A stretch of 64,000 nt of DNA, from contig NC_085871.1 of NCBI RefSeq assembly GCF_034702125.1, positions 38,540,159 to 38,604,158 of the forward strand, read 5' to 3'. Made by a program: the position numbers and the translations under genes. Below are positions 22,557 to 33,610 of this stretch, in pieces. This DNA is from Engraulis encrasicolus (Eukaryota > Chordata > Actinopteri > Clupeiformes > Engraulidae). The notes beneath the pieces are model-generated. The model did no database searches. It was given only the letters and a program-made list of their open reading frames with translations, and had not been told where the DNA came from. The stretch's first letter is position 1; each line of letters starts with the position of its first letter.

Positions 22557-23096
22557 AGCTGGGCTTACACTGTGCGACTTTTGCCCCGATTTTGCCCCGA
22601 TTTGGCACTCGCGCGACTTTTTGGGAGTCGGGCCGATTTCTTGCTCAATCGCAGGTCAATCGTGAGTCTTGCATCGTGCAGTGTACATGGGGTAACGACA
22701 AGTGATTTCGCCTCACGATAGTGCAATCGCGGGGTCGCAAGAAAATCAAAACTGTTTGATATCCAGGTCGTGGCTCGTGTGTAAATCGCACAGTTAAAGC
22801 AGTGCTACGACCCGATTTGACACTTCACATGCACAAATGAATAGGGCCGTGCGATTTGCTGTTGAGCGCGACCTCATCTCCACCTCAGGTGCGCATGTTC
22901 CCTCCTCTGCATACCGGGGAAACGTGCCTGTCGCGTCACGCAGTGGAAGCATTTGGCTCGCATCCGACTGTCGGCTCGTATAGTGTGAGGGCGTGAGTCG
23001 TGAGATGTGAACTTTTAAATAGTGAAATTCCATCGTGCAATGTGAGCAGGAGCTTAATACCCAGGAGCGAAAATATCGCACAGTGTATGCCCGGCT
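22557..23096. mobile_element. Harbinger-like MITE (AGCTGGGC ends), TSD TAA
   Basis: The ends are AGCTGGGCTTACACTGTGCG and, as complement, AGCCGGGCATACACTGTGCG. TAA flanks both sides (22554-22556 and 23097-23099). It is about 95% like the copy at 23950 by eye. It is inserted in the 3' part of the minus-strand transposase pseudogene. Confidence 0.8.
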
Positions 23097-23949
23097 TAAG
23101 ACTAGATAAATCATTCCTTCACACTGGAGGATGTTTTCAATCACTGCAATCTGGTTACCAATCTTAACACAACGGTCTCCCTGTCTGGTCACGTTAATTA
23201 TGGTGCCATCAGTAACCAGTTCCTCAAACTGAACTACCACACAGTCTAGCATAGAGGATGGGATTGGTCCATGATTATGCTCTTTTAACAACTGTCCCTT
23301 TTCCGGTAGGCTTCATCTCCCACTACATGGTCCATCTCAGATAGACGCCGAATAACCTGAGCCAGAAGAAGGTGGGGAGATCGTATCATCTTTTTCATCA
23401 TACCCAAATAATCTTCGAATGGAAATCCAGATATTAAGTCTAGATACCCATGACGTTTAACATCCTCACAGAGATGGGTAAGACCATGAACATTTTAAGA
23501 AACAAATTCAGGACCATACAATTAGCTGAAGTGGGTTACAAATGAAACAAGCAAATGGTGTGCAAAATCATGGAATGTTGCAGACATCGATGGACTGGCA
23601 AGGATGAAAATGGCAACAGATAGCAACATAAAGTTGTGATAAACAGAAGGCAACAACACATTGCGTAGTGTCAGTGGCCCCGTGTACAATAAAAACTGAC
23701 GCAACTCTGTGGCTTTCCATCTCAACGTCTCGGATAGCCCCCTAGGTTTACGGGCAAAATCCACTGGAATACACTGTCTTGACTCCATGAGCTTCCCAGA
23801 AATTTGCTGAATCTGACGAGAAGACAAGCGGCAAGAAAAAGGCCCAGATGCAATCCATAAATCTAACAGCTTACGTACAACTCCAAGACAGACTAGATGC
23901 ATATAGTCATGAGGGAAGCACGTCACCATGCCAAAACCTACGCGACTTA

Positions 23950-24489
23950 AGCTGGGCTTACACTGTGCGACTTTTACCCCGCTTTTGCCCCGATTTGGCA
24001 CTCGCACGACTTTTTGAGAGTCGGGCCGATTTCTTGCTCAATCGCAGGTCAATCGTGAGTCTTGCATCGTGCAGTGTACATGGGGTAACGACAAGCGATT
24101 TCGCCTCACGATCGTGCAATCGCAGGGTCGCAAGAAAATCAAAACGGTTTGAAATTCTGGTCGTGGCTCGTGCGTAAATTGCACAGTTAAAGCAGTGCTA
24201 CGACCCGATTTGACACTTCACATGCACAAATTAATGGGGCCGTGCGATTCGCTGTTGAGCGCGACCTCATCTCCACTTCAGGTGCGCATGTTCCCTCCTC
24301 TACAGACTAAGGAAACATGCCTGTCTCGTCGTGCGGTGGAAGCATTTCGCTCGCATCCGACTGTCGGCTCGTGTAGTGTGAGGACGTGAGTCGTGAGTTG
24401 TGAACTTTTAAACAGTGAAATTCCATCGTGCAGTGTGAGCAGAAGCTTAAGACCCACGAGTGAAAATATATCACAGTGTATGCCCGGCT
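23950..24489. mobile_element. Harbinger-like MITE (AGCTGGGC ends), TSD TTA
   Basis: Same family and length as the copy at 22557, flanked by TTA at 23947-23949 and 24490-24492. Removing the element plus one TTA makes the two sides of the host transposase read in one frame, from ISMSPL into SRVGFGMV. This places the insertion inside a coding exon. Confidence 0.85.
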
Positions 24490-24696
24490 TTAAAGGAGAC
24501 ATGGAAATATGATGGTCCTCATCCGACATAATTGCAAAAGACTGGTCAGTGCAACATTGGCTTGCACACTCGGGGAAAGTCATTCGGTTTTTATAATAAA
24601 TGCCTGTTTGGGAACACTTATCACAACCAGAATAACCAGTGTGAGATTTTATTTCTTTAATAAAAGCTCTGGCTGGGGCATCACAAATGACAGAAG

Positions 24697-24918
24697 CAGT
24701 GTTGCCAGATTGGGCGGGTGCCCGCCCAATTAGGCTACTTTGGATGAGCGTCTGCGGGTAAAAATGGGGAGAATTGGCCATTTGGCGTTTTTTTTTCCAG
24801 GCATTTTTGGCCCATAGAAGTCAATGTAATGTGTTGAATTTGGTCGGAATTTAACGCAATTTGGCAGTTTTTGAGAAGCTTTTGGGCGGGATTTGGTCAG
24901 ACACATCTGGCAACACTG
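24697..24918. mobile_element. hAT MITE, 222 bp, perfect 8-bp TSD
   Basis: It begins CAGTGTTGCCAGATTGGGCG and ends CATCTGGCAACACTG. The octamer GACAGAAG is present at 24689-24696 and 24919-24926. This is the clearest evidence that the short CAGTGTTGCC MITEs are moved by a hAT transposase. Confidence 0.9.
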
Positions 24919-25738
24919 GACAGAAGTCACCCTTATGAAGCACATCTTCCCATTAAACACAAAACCTGTACTCAGGTGCTGTAATTCCCCAACAACATCA
25001 CGTAAATACTCAGTCAGAGAATTAGGCTTTGAGGTGCCACAAAAGAGAGCAATGACGGCAGGTTTTTTTTACAACACCATGAATCAAGCCAAGGATGGGC
25101 CAAAACTGTACTGAAGTGCTTTTGAACAAAGGTAGGCCATCTACATTCAACTGCAATCGAAAGATATGCCTGTCTGGAATATGAGACCATACTTTTGTAA
25201 AACTTTACTCAAAAGCCTTCAAAATTCCAAAATAGTGGTATGTGCCACCAGCAAGATCCTGAATTTCGTAAGTTGTCGTGGTTCTGAGGAGTGTTCTAGC
25301 ATCTTTTGGCAATCTTGGATGGTGGACTCTCAAGATGGTGAGAAGAGCTGTCAAAGCTACTAAAGAAACCTTGAAATGAACTGCCCAATTACACAGCGAT
25401 TCATCCAATGTCATAGGCCTACTATTTCCTATACCATCATCATCATGATCATCACCTGACGCATCACTAACACTTAAGCCTACCTGCCTATGATCCTGCT
25501 GAATCATTTCCTCGCTCATTTCACTATGATTGAGAAGAGTTCTATGTTCACCAGAGGCGAAAGTGTCCTCTTCCTCATTGCAAACTAATGCTTGTACTCA
25601 TTTCAATGCTCTCCTTCTAAGATAAAGTCTATCCATCCTAACGGCAGCAATGAACGAGTTCACAGTAGTTGTACCTTTTAATGCTTGAATGGTTTCTCTG
25701 CTTCGTTTTCGTCAACCTAGGGAAACAGATAAGATGAA

Positions 25739-25740
<2 letters not shown>

Positions 25741-25767
<27 letters not shown>
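25741..25767. repeat. (CA)n microsatellite
   Basis: About 13 CA repeats. Confidence 0.9.
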
Positions 25768-25771
<4 letters not shown>

Positions 25772-26001
25772 TGACTTGCATTTTTATTTTTATCCACTAG
25801 GTGGCACAATAACACAAGACATGACAGAGCCAAATGCTGAGTAGATGAGGTTAGCTGTTTAACAACCGGTATCTTGTCTGAGCAAACCACAACTGAATCT
25901 GTCTCTGTCATATATCCTGCTACTTCTCACAAATGTGTATAGACTACAGTTGCATGTGCTGTACCATCTGAGTACACAGTGGAATTAGGACAGTCGGCTA
26001 G

Positions 26002-26199
26002 CAGGGTTGCCAGATGAGGCTGAAGATTTTCAGCCCAAAACATGCTCAAAACCCGCCCAGAAGCACAAAATCCAGCCCAATTCTATTGATTTCAATGCCA
26101 AAAATTGGGCTGGTTTTTCTGCTTAATGCCATTTTTACCCGCACACGGCCATCCTAAGCAGCCCAATTGGGCGGGAAACAGCCCAATCTGGCAACACTG
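26002..26199. mobile_element. hAT MITE, 198 bp, near-perfect TSD
   Basis: The ends are CAGGGTTGCCAG and CTGGCAACACTG. The flanks TCGGCTAG (25994-26001) and TCGGCTAC (26200-26207) match at seven of eight bases. Its interior matches the copy at 16956. Confidence 0.8.
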
Positions 26200-26209
26200 T
26201 CGGCTACCC

Positions 26210-27090
26210 CGTCTACCGATGCAGGAGATTTATTTTGATCTGATCGGAAGAACAAGAAAAATGCTCACGGATGACGTTTTATTCTGTTAGCATAGCGACA
26301 GGTAACAGTATTTCGGACATTCTAAACCCGGAAGTGCGCGTATTTTTGTAGTTTTTGCCTTTAAAACTACAAAATTTGGTACCACCGGGTCACCATTAGT
26401 AGTTCCGGTTTACATCACTGAGAAGACGAGATTCCCGGCTTCAAAACAAGACGCGATTCATCCATATCTGAACGATGTAGCTAATGTTTCGACCGATTAT
26501 TTGCGGCAAGTCTCATATTTATGCGACACGCAGGTTTCATCTTAACGTTCGTAAAGGGGTGGCAGTAATTCGGACGCCTCTATTAAAGTGCAAATCGTAC
26601 AAACATATTACATTCTTACCACTTTTCATTAAGTGCACAGTGTCGATATACTTGTTAGCTGTGAATTTGATCGGTTGTTGGGTAATTGTTGTCGCTAATA
26701 AGAACACATGTTAATCATAAATATCGATTGAAATTTTGCCTAACCTCAACCTGAACTGTAAATTAAGATATGTTTCATACTTACGTGTCAATCAACTGCT
26801 TATTTCTGATACCGTTGTAATTGAAATGTTTAAATAAAAGTCGTGAAGTAAGTGGTAATCATATAGTTCGCAGATTTATGTTCAAGTTAAGTTAAAAGAG
26901 AACATGAGGTCAATAAGCAGCGAGAGTACCAACACGGTTTGCGGCTGCGGCAGCCATTTTTAGACCAAGTCATGTAAACAATGGAGTGGAAGTCAACTTC
27001 CTGCTTGTGGGAGTACTTCTTGCAACCAAAACGTGCTCAAATGTCTCCCTCTGCTGGCACAAAACTTGAACATCAGTTTGGCATAATAGC
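26210..27090. other. Non-coding stretch
   Basis: No gene or named repeat is seen. Short frames have no domain signature. Confidence 0.4.
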
Positions 27091-27095
27091 TACAT

Positions 27096-30000
27096 ACAAG
27101 TCAAGTCAAGTCAAGTACTTTTATTTGTCACATACATGGTAATTGTAGTGAAATGATGATGGGGTCATCAGCTCTGCATCTTAAAAAAAAAAATAAATAA
27201 AAAAAATAAAAAAATAAATAAAAATTAAAAATTAAAGAAGTAAAGTAAAAAAGGAAATAAAATGTGAGAAATAAGTTAAAGAAAATTATTATTTGAAAAA
27301 GTCTCTGTTCAGCAGTCGCACTGCCTGGGGGTAAAAACTTTTCCTCATTCTCTCTGTTCTGGCCTGAATGGTTCTGAGTCGTCTGCAGGACTTAAGTAGG
27401 GTGAACATGTAAGAGTTGGGGTGTGAGAATCCTGCATTATCTTCCTAGCCCTGGCTCCCCACTCTCTTAGTGTAAAGGCCCAAGAGTCCTGGAAGGTTGG
27501 CTTTGATAGTGCGCTCTGCAGAGCGCACCACTCTCTGTAGGTCCTTCTGTTGTTGTTGTGTGCAGCTTCCAAACCAGGCCGTAAAACACACTTTCCACCG
27601 CAGATGAATAGAAGGTGGTCAGGATGGGAGTGGAGACCTTAAACTTCCTCAGTAGGCGGAGAAAGTACAGCCGCTGCCTGGATTTTGCTGTCAGGTGTTG
27701 AGTGTGTTGTGACAGGAGAGGTCCTAAGTCAGGTGTACTCCCAGGTACTTGTAATTTGAGACCCTCTCCCACAGGCTCCCCGCTGATGGTAAGTGGCGTG
27801 TATGCCCTGCTCTGCACCTTTCTGAAGTCCACTACCATTTCTTTCGTCTTGCTGACGTTCAGGGCCAAGTTGTTGGACTGACACCACAGTGCTAGGTCAT
27901 CCACCTCATTCAGTAGGCTGTCTCGTTGTTGTTTGAGATGAGACCCAGCACCACGGTGTCGTCAGCGAACTTTAAGATGGAATTTGAGCTGCTGGTGGTT
28001 GTACAGTCATGTGTGTAGATGTTATAGAGCAGTGGGCTCAAAACACAGCCCTGGGGCGAGCCAATGTTGAGGGTCAGCTGACTTGAAGTGGACACCTCCA
28101 CCTATTCTGACCACTTGAGGACGATCAGTGAGAAAGCTGAGCACCCAATTGCACAACTGTGTGTTGAGTCCCAGCCCCCTCATCTTGTCAGCCAGGCGCA
28201 GGGGTATAATGGTGTTGAATGCTGAACTGTAATCTATGAACAGCATTCTAACATAATTCCCCCTCCCCCTCATCCAGGTGGGACAGTGTGGTATGTAGAT
28301 GGCTTGAGATGGCATCGTCCCTGCTTCTGTTTGCTCTATAGGCAAATTGGTGAGGATCGAAAGCACTGGGCAGGGTGTCACATATGTGTTTTTTCACAAG
28401 CCTCTCAAGCACTTCATAACTGCTGATGTAAGGGCCACTGGGCGATAGTACATTCAGGCCTGCTGGCTTGTGTTCTTGGGGCATAGGAACTATGATTGAG
28501 TGTTTAAAACAAGATGGGACAACGGCCTGGGCAAGTGACAAATTAAAGATCTCAGCATATACGGGAGCTAGTTGATCAGCACAGGATTTCAGAACCCTGG
28601 CAGGAATATGATCAGGGCCTGTTGCCTTTCTTCCATTTACGCCCCTGAACACTCCCCTCACATCACTCTCACTGATAATGAAAGGAGGAGTCCCGGTTCC
28701 ACTAGACTCTTCAGTGACAGCCACCATGGGGTTGGCAAGGTCGAAACGTGCATAAAAAAGTGTTTTAACTCATCAGCAAAAGAGAGCTCAGTACTATCAA
28801 TGGAGCTGGGCTTGGATTTTAGATCAGTCATGACCCGAAGGCCCTTCCAGACGCTGGCAGGATCACCAGCCTGAAAGTCAGCTTCCACTCTGTCTCTATA
28901 GCGGGTCTTTGCTGCCTTCACAGTCCTCCTAAGTCCATAAACTGCATCTTTATAGCCTGACATATCACCTGATAAAATACCAGCCTTATATGAAACAGAA
29001 CGGGCTGCAAGTGCTGCTTTTACAGTTTTATCTACCCAGGGTTTCTGATTTGGGTAGACTTTTATATTGACAGTCTCTATGATATCGTTTATCAGGAATT
29101 GAATGTAGCACCCTACCGTGTCTGCATATTCACTGACGTCATTTGAGGATACCCGGAAAAAGCTCCCAGTCCGTGTTCTCAAGCGCATCTTGGAGCAGCA
29201 TTTCCGATTGGTCAGTCCAGCGTTGTACTGCTTTCGTCACTGGTGCTTCCCTCCTGATCTTGTGTTTATATTTTGGTATGAGAAACACCGCAACGTGGTC
29301 AGACTTGTCGAAAGCAGGCATCGAAGCGCTTTGTAACATTCTGTGAACGGAGTGTAGCAGTGGTCTAAGATGTTGTCGCCCCTCGTCGGGAAGTGAATGT
29401 TGTGCTTAAACTCTGGCAAACCTCGGGAAAGTTTGGCCTTGTTGAAGTCGCCGAGGACGATGAAGGCCGCCTCTGGATGGTGATGCTGTTGTTTATTTAT
29501 TACCTCCTGTAGCTCGCCAATGGCAATGTCCGTGTTTGCACTTGGGGGGATGTAAACCGCAGTCATAATGACCGCTGTGAAATCACGGGGCAGGAAATGT
29601 GGTCTGCACAAGATGGACAAGTGTTCCTGATTAGGAGTACATTCTCTGGAGAGAACAGTGATGTTCCTTGGCTCGCACCACCTGTTGTTTGTCATGAAGC
29701 AAACTCCCCCACCTTTGGATTTCCCGGACGCCTCGTTTTCTGTCCATCCGAAACGATGAAGAAGTGGTCAGCAGGCATGAGTGACTGATCCGGTATTATA
29801 GGTGAGAGCCAGGTTTCAGTAAAACACAGGACATTGCAGTCCCTGATGTCCCGCTGGAAGGCAATCCTTGCTCTCAAGTCGTCCAGCTTGTTCGCCAAAG
29901 ACTGGACATTGGCTAGCAGGATACTAGGCAGAGGTGGCCGGTCTGCCTTGCCTCGAAGTCTGATCCGGATACCTGCTCGTCTACCCCTGTGTTTCCTGGA

Positions 30001-30310
30001 CCGTCTCTTGAATCTGCTTGGTTGAGTCTGCCGGAGAATCTCTGGTGGAAACGCCGTGTTATTTCCGAAGGCCAACTCGGCAGGTAGGCCTAAGCAGTGC
30101 TTTCCAATTTCTAGAAGCGCCAGGCGATCGTATGTAATCATGTTATAAAAAAAGACTATACAATAGAAAACGTGAAAAAACGGAAAAAATAACAATTTAA
30201 CTGTTAAAAAATGTAAAATTAAAAAATAAAGTAAATTAAATTAAATTTAAAAATATACAGAGCACCCCGACGGCGTCTAGACACAGCCGCGCCATCGCCA
30301 TGGAAACCCC
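27096..30310 (-). pseudogene. L2/CR1-type non-LTR retrotransposon, frameshifted
   Basis: On the minus strand the element encodes endonuclease then reverse transcriptase. Visible landmarks, in order, are LPSILLANVQSLANKLDDLR and FTETWL (30.0-29.8 kb), then GGGVCF, ALVLGDFN-type IVLGDFN (29.45 kb) and SDHVAVF (29.3 kb). Then come PWVDKTVKAALAARS (29.0 kb), GPDHIPARVLK (28.6 kb), FAYRANRSRDDAI (28.35 kb) and IDYSSAFNTI (28.2 kb). The RT core QGCVLSPLLYN and catalytic FADDTVV lie at 28.05-27.95 kb. The frame changes at least six times, so it cannot make a full protein. Its 3' end is an AATAAAAGTACTTGACTTGA-type tail with the CTTGA repeat typical of fish L2-like elements. The GC-rich 5' end lies near 30240-30310. 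The family within L2/CR1/Rex is not certain. Confidence 0.85.
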
Positions 30311-30364
30311 TACATTTGTGAAATGATGACAAAGTATTTAAATTAATAAGGTGCTTTAATTTTC

Positions 30365-30702
30365 AATAATAAAAACTCATATACACACACAAACACACAC
30401 ACAAGTAACTAATAATGTTTTTTTGTTTTTCTTTACAGCAGGTTCACTCTCTCTCTCTCACACACATAACTAACAATGTTTTTTTTTTTTTTTTACAGCA
30501 GGTTCACTCACACACACAAACACACAAGTAACTTACAATGTTTTTTTTTCTTTACAGCAGGTCCACTCACTCATACACACACACACACACACACAAGTAA
30601 CTAAAAATGTTTTTTTTTTTTTTTACAGTAGATTCACTCACTCATACACAAACACACAAGTAACTAACAATGTTTTTTTTCTTTACAGCAGATTCACTCA
30701 CT

Positions 30703-30745
<43 letters not shown>

Positions 30746-30795
30746 GTAACTAAAAATGTTTTTTTGGTTTTTTTTCCCCCCCGCAGGTTCACTCA

Positions 30796-30829
<34 letters not shown>

Positions 30830-31075
30830 TAACTAACAATGTTTTTGTTTTTTTTACAGCAGGTTCTCACACACATACACACAAGTAACTAACAATTTTT
30901 TTTTTTTTTTTAAGCAGGTTCACTTACTCATACACACACACACACACTAAAAACTATTTTTTTTAATTTTTTTTTCCCCCCGCAGGTTCACTCACTCACA
31001 CACACACACAAGTAACTAACAATGTTTTTTTTTAAGCAGGTTCACACACACACACACACACAAGTAACTGATTTT
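30365..31075 (+). repeat. Intron-like minisatellite, ~11 units of 55-85 bp
   Basis: Each unit on the plus strand reads (CA)n, then AAGTAACTAACAATG, then a T-rich run, then TTTACAGCAGGTTCACTCAC. Units start near 30402, 30463, 30526, 30593, 30656, 30742, 30825, 30881, 30945, 31009 and 31060. Length differences come from the CA and T tracts. The array lies just beyond the stop codon of the minus-strand pogo/PHD gene and so would be antisense to its 3' UTR. Confidence 0.85.
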
Positions 31076-31082
31076 TTTTTTT

Positions 31083-32293
31083 TTAAAGTTCAAAAAGTCT
31101 CGCTGCCTCCTGCTGGGCAGCAGCACGGCAGGCCGCACAAAACCAGTCACCCTCTGGTACCCCGCTGATGCCCACACACTCAGCGTGGTACCAGAGGGTG
31201 CAGGAGTCACAGGCCACATACACCTCCAGCCCTCCCTCACCACATGCGGTGCACCGCATTGCCTCCTGCCTCTCCCTGTCCGCCTGCTGGGCCGCACGAA
31301 CAGCCTCGGCCGAGGCCTGAAGTGCGGCCCGTTGCTGCAGCGCCTCTTCCCGTGCCGCCTCCCTCTCCAGACGGGCAGTGACTCTCGCTGCCTGTCTTGC
31401 AGCCACGGAAGCACAGTCGGTAGCAGCCTGCTGCTGCTTCCGGGCTTTCTCGGCTGCCCGTTCCTGCCGCTCCTGCTCCTTCCTGGCTGCCTCTGCCTGC
31501 TTTTCCAGGAGTTCTTGGTAATACTGATCACTGGTAATCACTCTAGCAGGCAGAGGCACTCTCCTTCCCCGCCCCCGCGACGGCCGGTCAAATTGCGGGG
31601 GCAGCAAAATTCTAGCTAGATTGGCGTTTATGACACCGGCCGCCACGAGGTGGTTGGGGCCCCGGCGGCAGGTCGGGCACTCCTGTGTGGGATCGTAGTC
31701 CGGAGCAGCAGCAGTGGTGGTGGTCGTGCTGGAGGACGCAGCAGCGTTGGTGGTGGTGCAGGAGGTGGTGGGACAGGGAGAGGCAGCAGTGATGGTGGTG
31801 TTGGCCGGGCTGGAGGTGGAGGTGGCGGTGATGGTGGTGGCCGGGCTGGAGGTGGCGGTGATGGTGGTGGCCGGGCTGGAGGTGGCGGTGATGGTGGTGG
31901 CCGGGCTGGAGGTGGCGGTGATGGTGTTGGCCGGGCTGGAGGTGGCGGTGATGGTGGTGGCCGGGCTGGAGGTGGCGGTGATGGTGGTGGCCGGGCTGGA
32001 GGTGGCGGTGATGGTGTTGGCCGGGCTGGAGGTGGCGGTGGAGGCCGGGTTGGAGTCGTGGTGGTGGTAGGGCCTGGTGAGGAGGAGGCAGGTGGCGAAG
32101 GCGTCGGGGCATCGGTGATGGTGGCGGGACCCCGGGGCGACGAGACTTCGGCGACGTCGCAGGTGTCCATGGTGTCGGACCGGGGCACTGTGTCGGGTAC
32201 GGCAGGGCCGGTGGGGGCATCGCCGGTGCTGGGAGGGGTGGACGAGTCCTCGCTCGTCTCACCTGCTGGACGGCGGCGAGAGCTCTGCAAGAG
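31083..32293 (-). CDS. Pogo transposase gene, exon 2: linker and PHD finger
   Basis: After the acceptor TTTTTTTTTGTTCAG, phase 0 reading gives LLQSSRRRPAGETSEDSS and a Ser/Thr/Pro/Asp linker. It then enters a 30-bp repeat array and ends at a stop at 31628. A different frame carries the expected C-terminus. Through the array it reads TATSSPATTI repeats, then APDYDPTQECPTCRRGPNHL, an Ala/Glu/Arg-rich coiled coil, and a PHD finger. Counting from the Met at 31646, the zinc ligands are C132, C135, C146, C149, H154, C157, C170 and C173 (Cys4-His-Cys3) with W168 before the last pair. The stop is at 31083. A one-register shift inside the array is needed to join the parts. It could be a real indel, an assembly error in the repeats, or an undetected small intron (a CAG|GTGAGA donor exists near 32262). 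PHD fingers bind histone tails, so the C-terminus may guide integration or regulate chromatin. Confidence 0.75.
31790..32045 (-). repeat. 30-bp coding tandem repeat, about eight units
   Basis: The plus-strand unit is GGCCGGGCTGGAGGTGGCGG followed by TGATGGTGGT. It has no stop in any minus-strand frame (PPPPARPPPS, TATSSPATTI or HHRHLQPG-type peptides). Plus-strand Gly- or Val-rich frames over it are artefacts. Units differ by single bases (GGT/GTT) and one 6-bp addition near 31820. Confidence 0.9.
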
Positions 32294-32416
32294 CTGAACA
32301 AAAAAAAACATACATTACAGACTGTGAGTGAAGTGCTACAGATAAATGAAAAAATATAACAAAATTCTATACTGACTACATTTTTCATGCTGTGTTACAT
32401 TTCTCACTGAACTCAC

Positions 32417-33571
32417 CTTGGACTCGTCCACCGCCTGCCTGTCTAGCGGGAACAGGCCCGTCTTTCGGAATCCGCTCTTGATGTTATGCGGATTCAGGGC
32501 CTGCTCGACCGCGACCTTCAGCACCGGCGAGAACTTGCTTTTCCCAATGACGAGGTTGCCCCTCACCAGCCCGAGATTCCTGGCGGCACTGTGAAATGCC
32601 GCCTTCAGCGGGCCGTACACCGACACATCCAGCGGCTGGAGCACATGGGTGGTGTGCGATGGAAGGCACACCACCTCAATCTGATTTCTCCGGCAGAAGT
32701 CGACCACTCCCAAGTTGGTGTGGCTGTCGTGCTGGTCTACGAACAGCAGGAGTGGCCGCTCCTGCCGGGCATGTGTAACAAAGTGCTCCAGCCACTTCAA
32801 GTATAGAGCACTGTCCATGTACCCCGTGTCCGACACACCATACAGCGCGTTGGTGGGTCCCTCCAGGCCGTAGGCTGTACTGGGGAGGCACTTCGCAAAG
32901 ATGACAAATGGTGGTATGACCTCCCCAGCAGCATTCACGCAGCAGTGGACGGTGATGTGGTCTCTGGTGGTTACCTGCTGCGCGAACACGGTCCTCTGGC
33001 TTGACTCGCAGAGGACCCGCTGGCTTGAAGGGGCCTTGTCGCCGAATCCGGTCTCGTCGCAGTTGTAAATGAGTTCCGGGGTCCCGCTGAATCCATGGGT
33101 GTCGTAGAGGGCCTGACAGATGTGGAAGAGGTGGTCGACTCTCCCCACCGTAGCCCCACGTACTCTCTCGCCCTCAATCATACTTGGCCTCCGTGAGGCC
33201 ACGGTGGGGTGTCGGGCTCTAAACCTCCTCCACCACATCTTGCTCAGACCCTCCTCCATGTTGATAAAGGGGTTGTTCCGCCCCGACGCCTTGCAAATCT
33301 GGATGGCCAGCACCATGGCCACCGCTCGTGTTATTGGGAAGCCATGGGCTGCCATCCAAAAAATATAGGACAATAAGTCCTCCTCCTCACTGGGCATTAA
33401 GGCCCTATTAGGGTGTGGGTTCTTCTCCACCCGACCTCCCCGCTTCCTCCAGTCCAGTAGTGTGCTTTTTGGTATGTTATACTCGTGTGCCACAGCACGG
33501 AGGCTTCCTCCTTCCTCCAGGGCCTGGAGGGCCCTCTGGAGGACAGCCTTATCAAGTTTCTTGTATGGCAT
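32417..33571 (-). CDS. Pogo/Tigger-type transposase, exon 1 (HTH + DDE)
   Basis: The exon gives 385 codons from an ATG (MPYKKLDKAVLQRALQALEE). A CENP-B/psq-type helix-turn-helix lies at residues 3-42 (SLRAVAHEYNIPKSTLLDWR). The second, HTH_Tnp_Tc5-like DNA-binding part is at about 60-130 (MWWRRFRARHP). The DDE_1-type catalytic core is at about 165-325. Its acidic residues are D172 in YNCDETGFG, D279 in LLLFVDQHDSH and D315 in HVLQPLDVSVYGPLK, the usual D-D-D layout of pogo elements. The middle motif is DQHDSH rather than the common DGHGSH. It ends at a consensus donor (AAG|GTGAGT) in phase 0, followed by a 123-bp intron (32294-32416). An acceptor-like TTCTTTTCCAACAG lies just before the ATG, suggesting an upstream non-coding exon. 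The open, uninterrupted frame suggests a young or domesticated copy. Confidence 0.9.
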
Positions 33572-33610
33572 TTTCTGTTGGAAAAGAACATAGCGTACAC
33601 AAGCATGTTG

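Larger units (their letters stand above)
22390..25519 (-). pseudogene. Transposase-like gene broken by three MITEs
   Basis: Read on the minus strand, blocks appear in order. The first is an acidic N-terminus, then SLCNWAVHFKVSLVALTALL and LPKDARTLLRT (25.5-25.2 kb). Next come LQLNVDGLPLFKSTSVQFWP (25.15 kb), CDAPARAFIKEIKSHTGYSG with a CDKC pair (24.65 kb), FPHDYMHLVCLGVVRKLL (23.95 kb), and LIS-GFPFEDYLGMMKKMIR (23.4 kb). The last are LDCVVVQFEEL (23.25 kb) and LMLPFYEYPVNSQYLGIYVV (22.5 kb). This order matches a widespread family of transposon-derived proteins of CACTA/EnSpm-like or related type; the superfamily is uncertain. Inserts at 24697-24918, 23950-24489 and 22557-23096 interrupt it. 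There is also a frameshift at a poly-T tract near 25060 and another near 23105. It is dead as a gene. Confidence 0.7.

Noticed and set aside
31185..31619. Plus-strand frame of 144 codons
   Set aside because: It lies antisense to the PHD/coiled-coil exon, which has all eight zinc ligands on the minus strand.
31650..32297. Plus-strand Gly/Val-rich frames of 215 and 118 codons
   Set aside because: They are shadows of the 30-bp GC-rich repeat in the minus-strand pogo/PHD gene.
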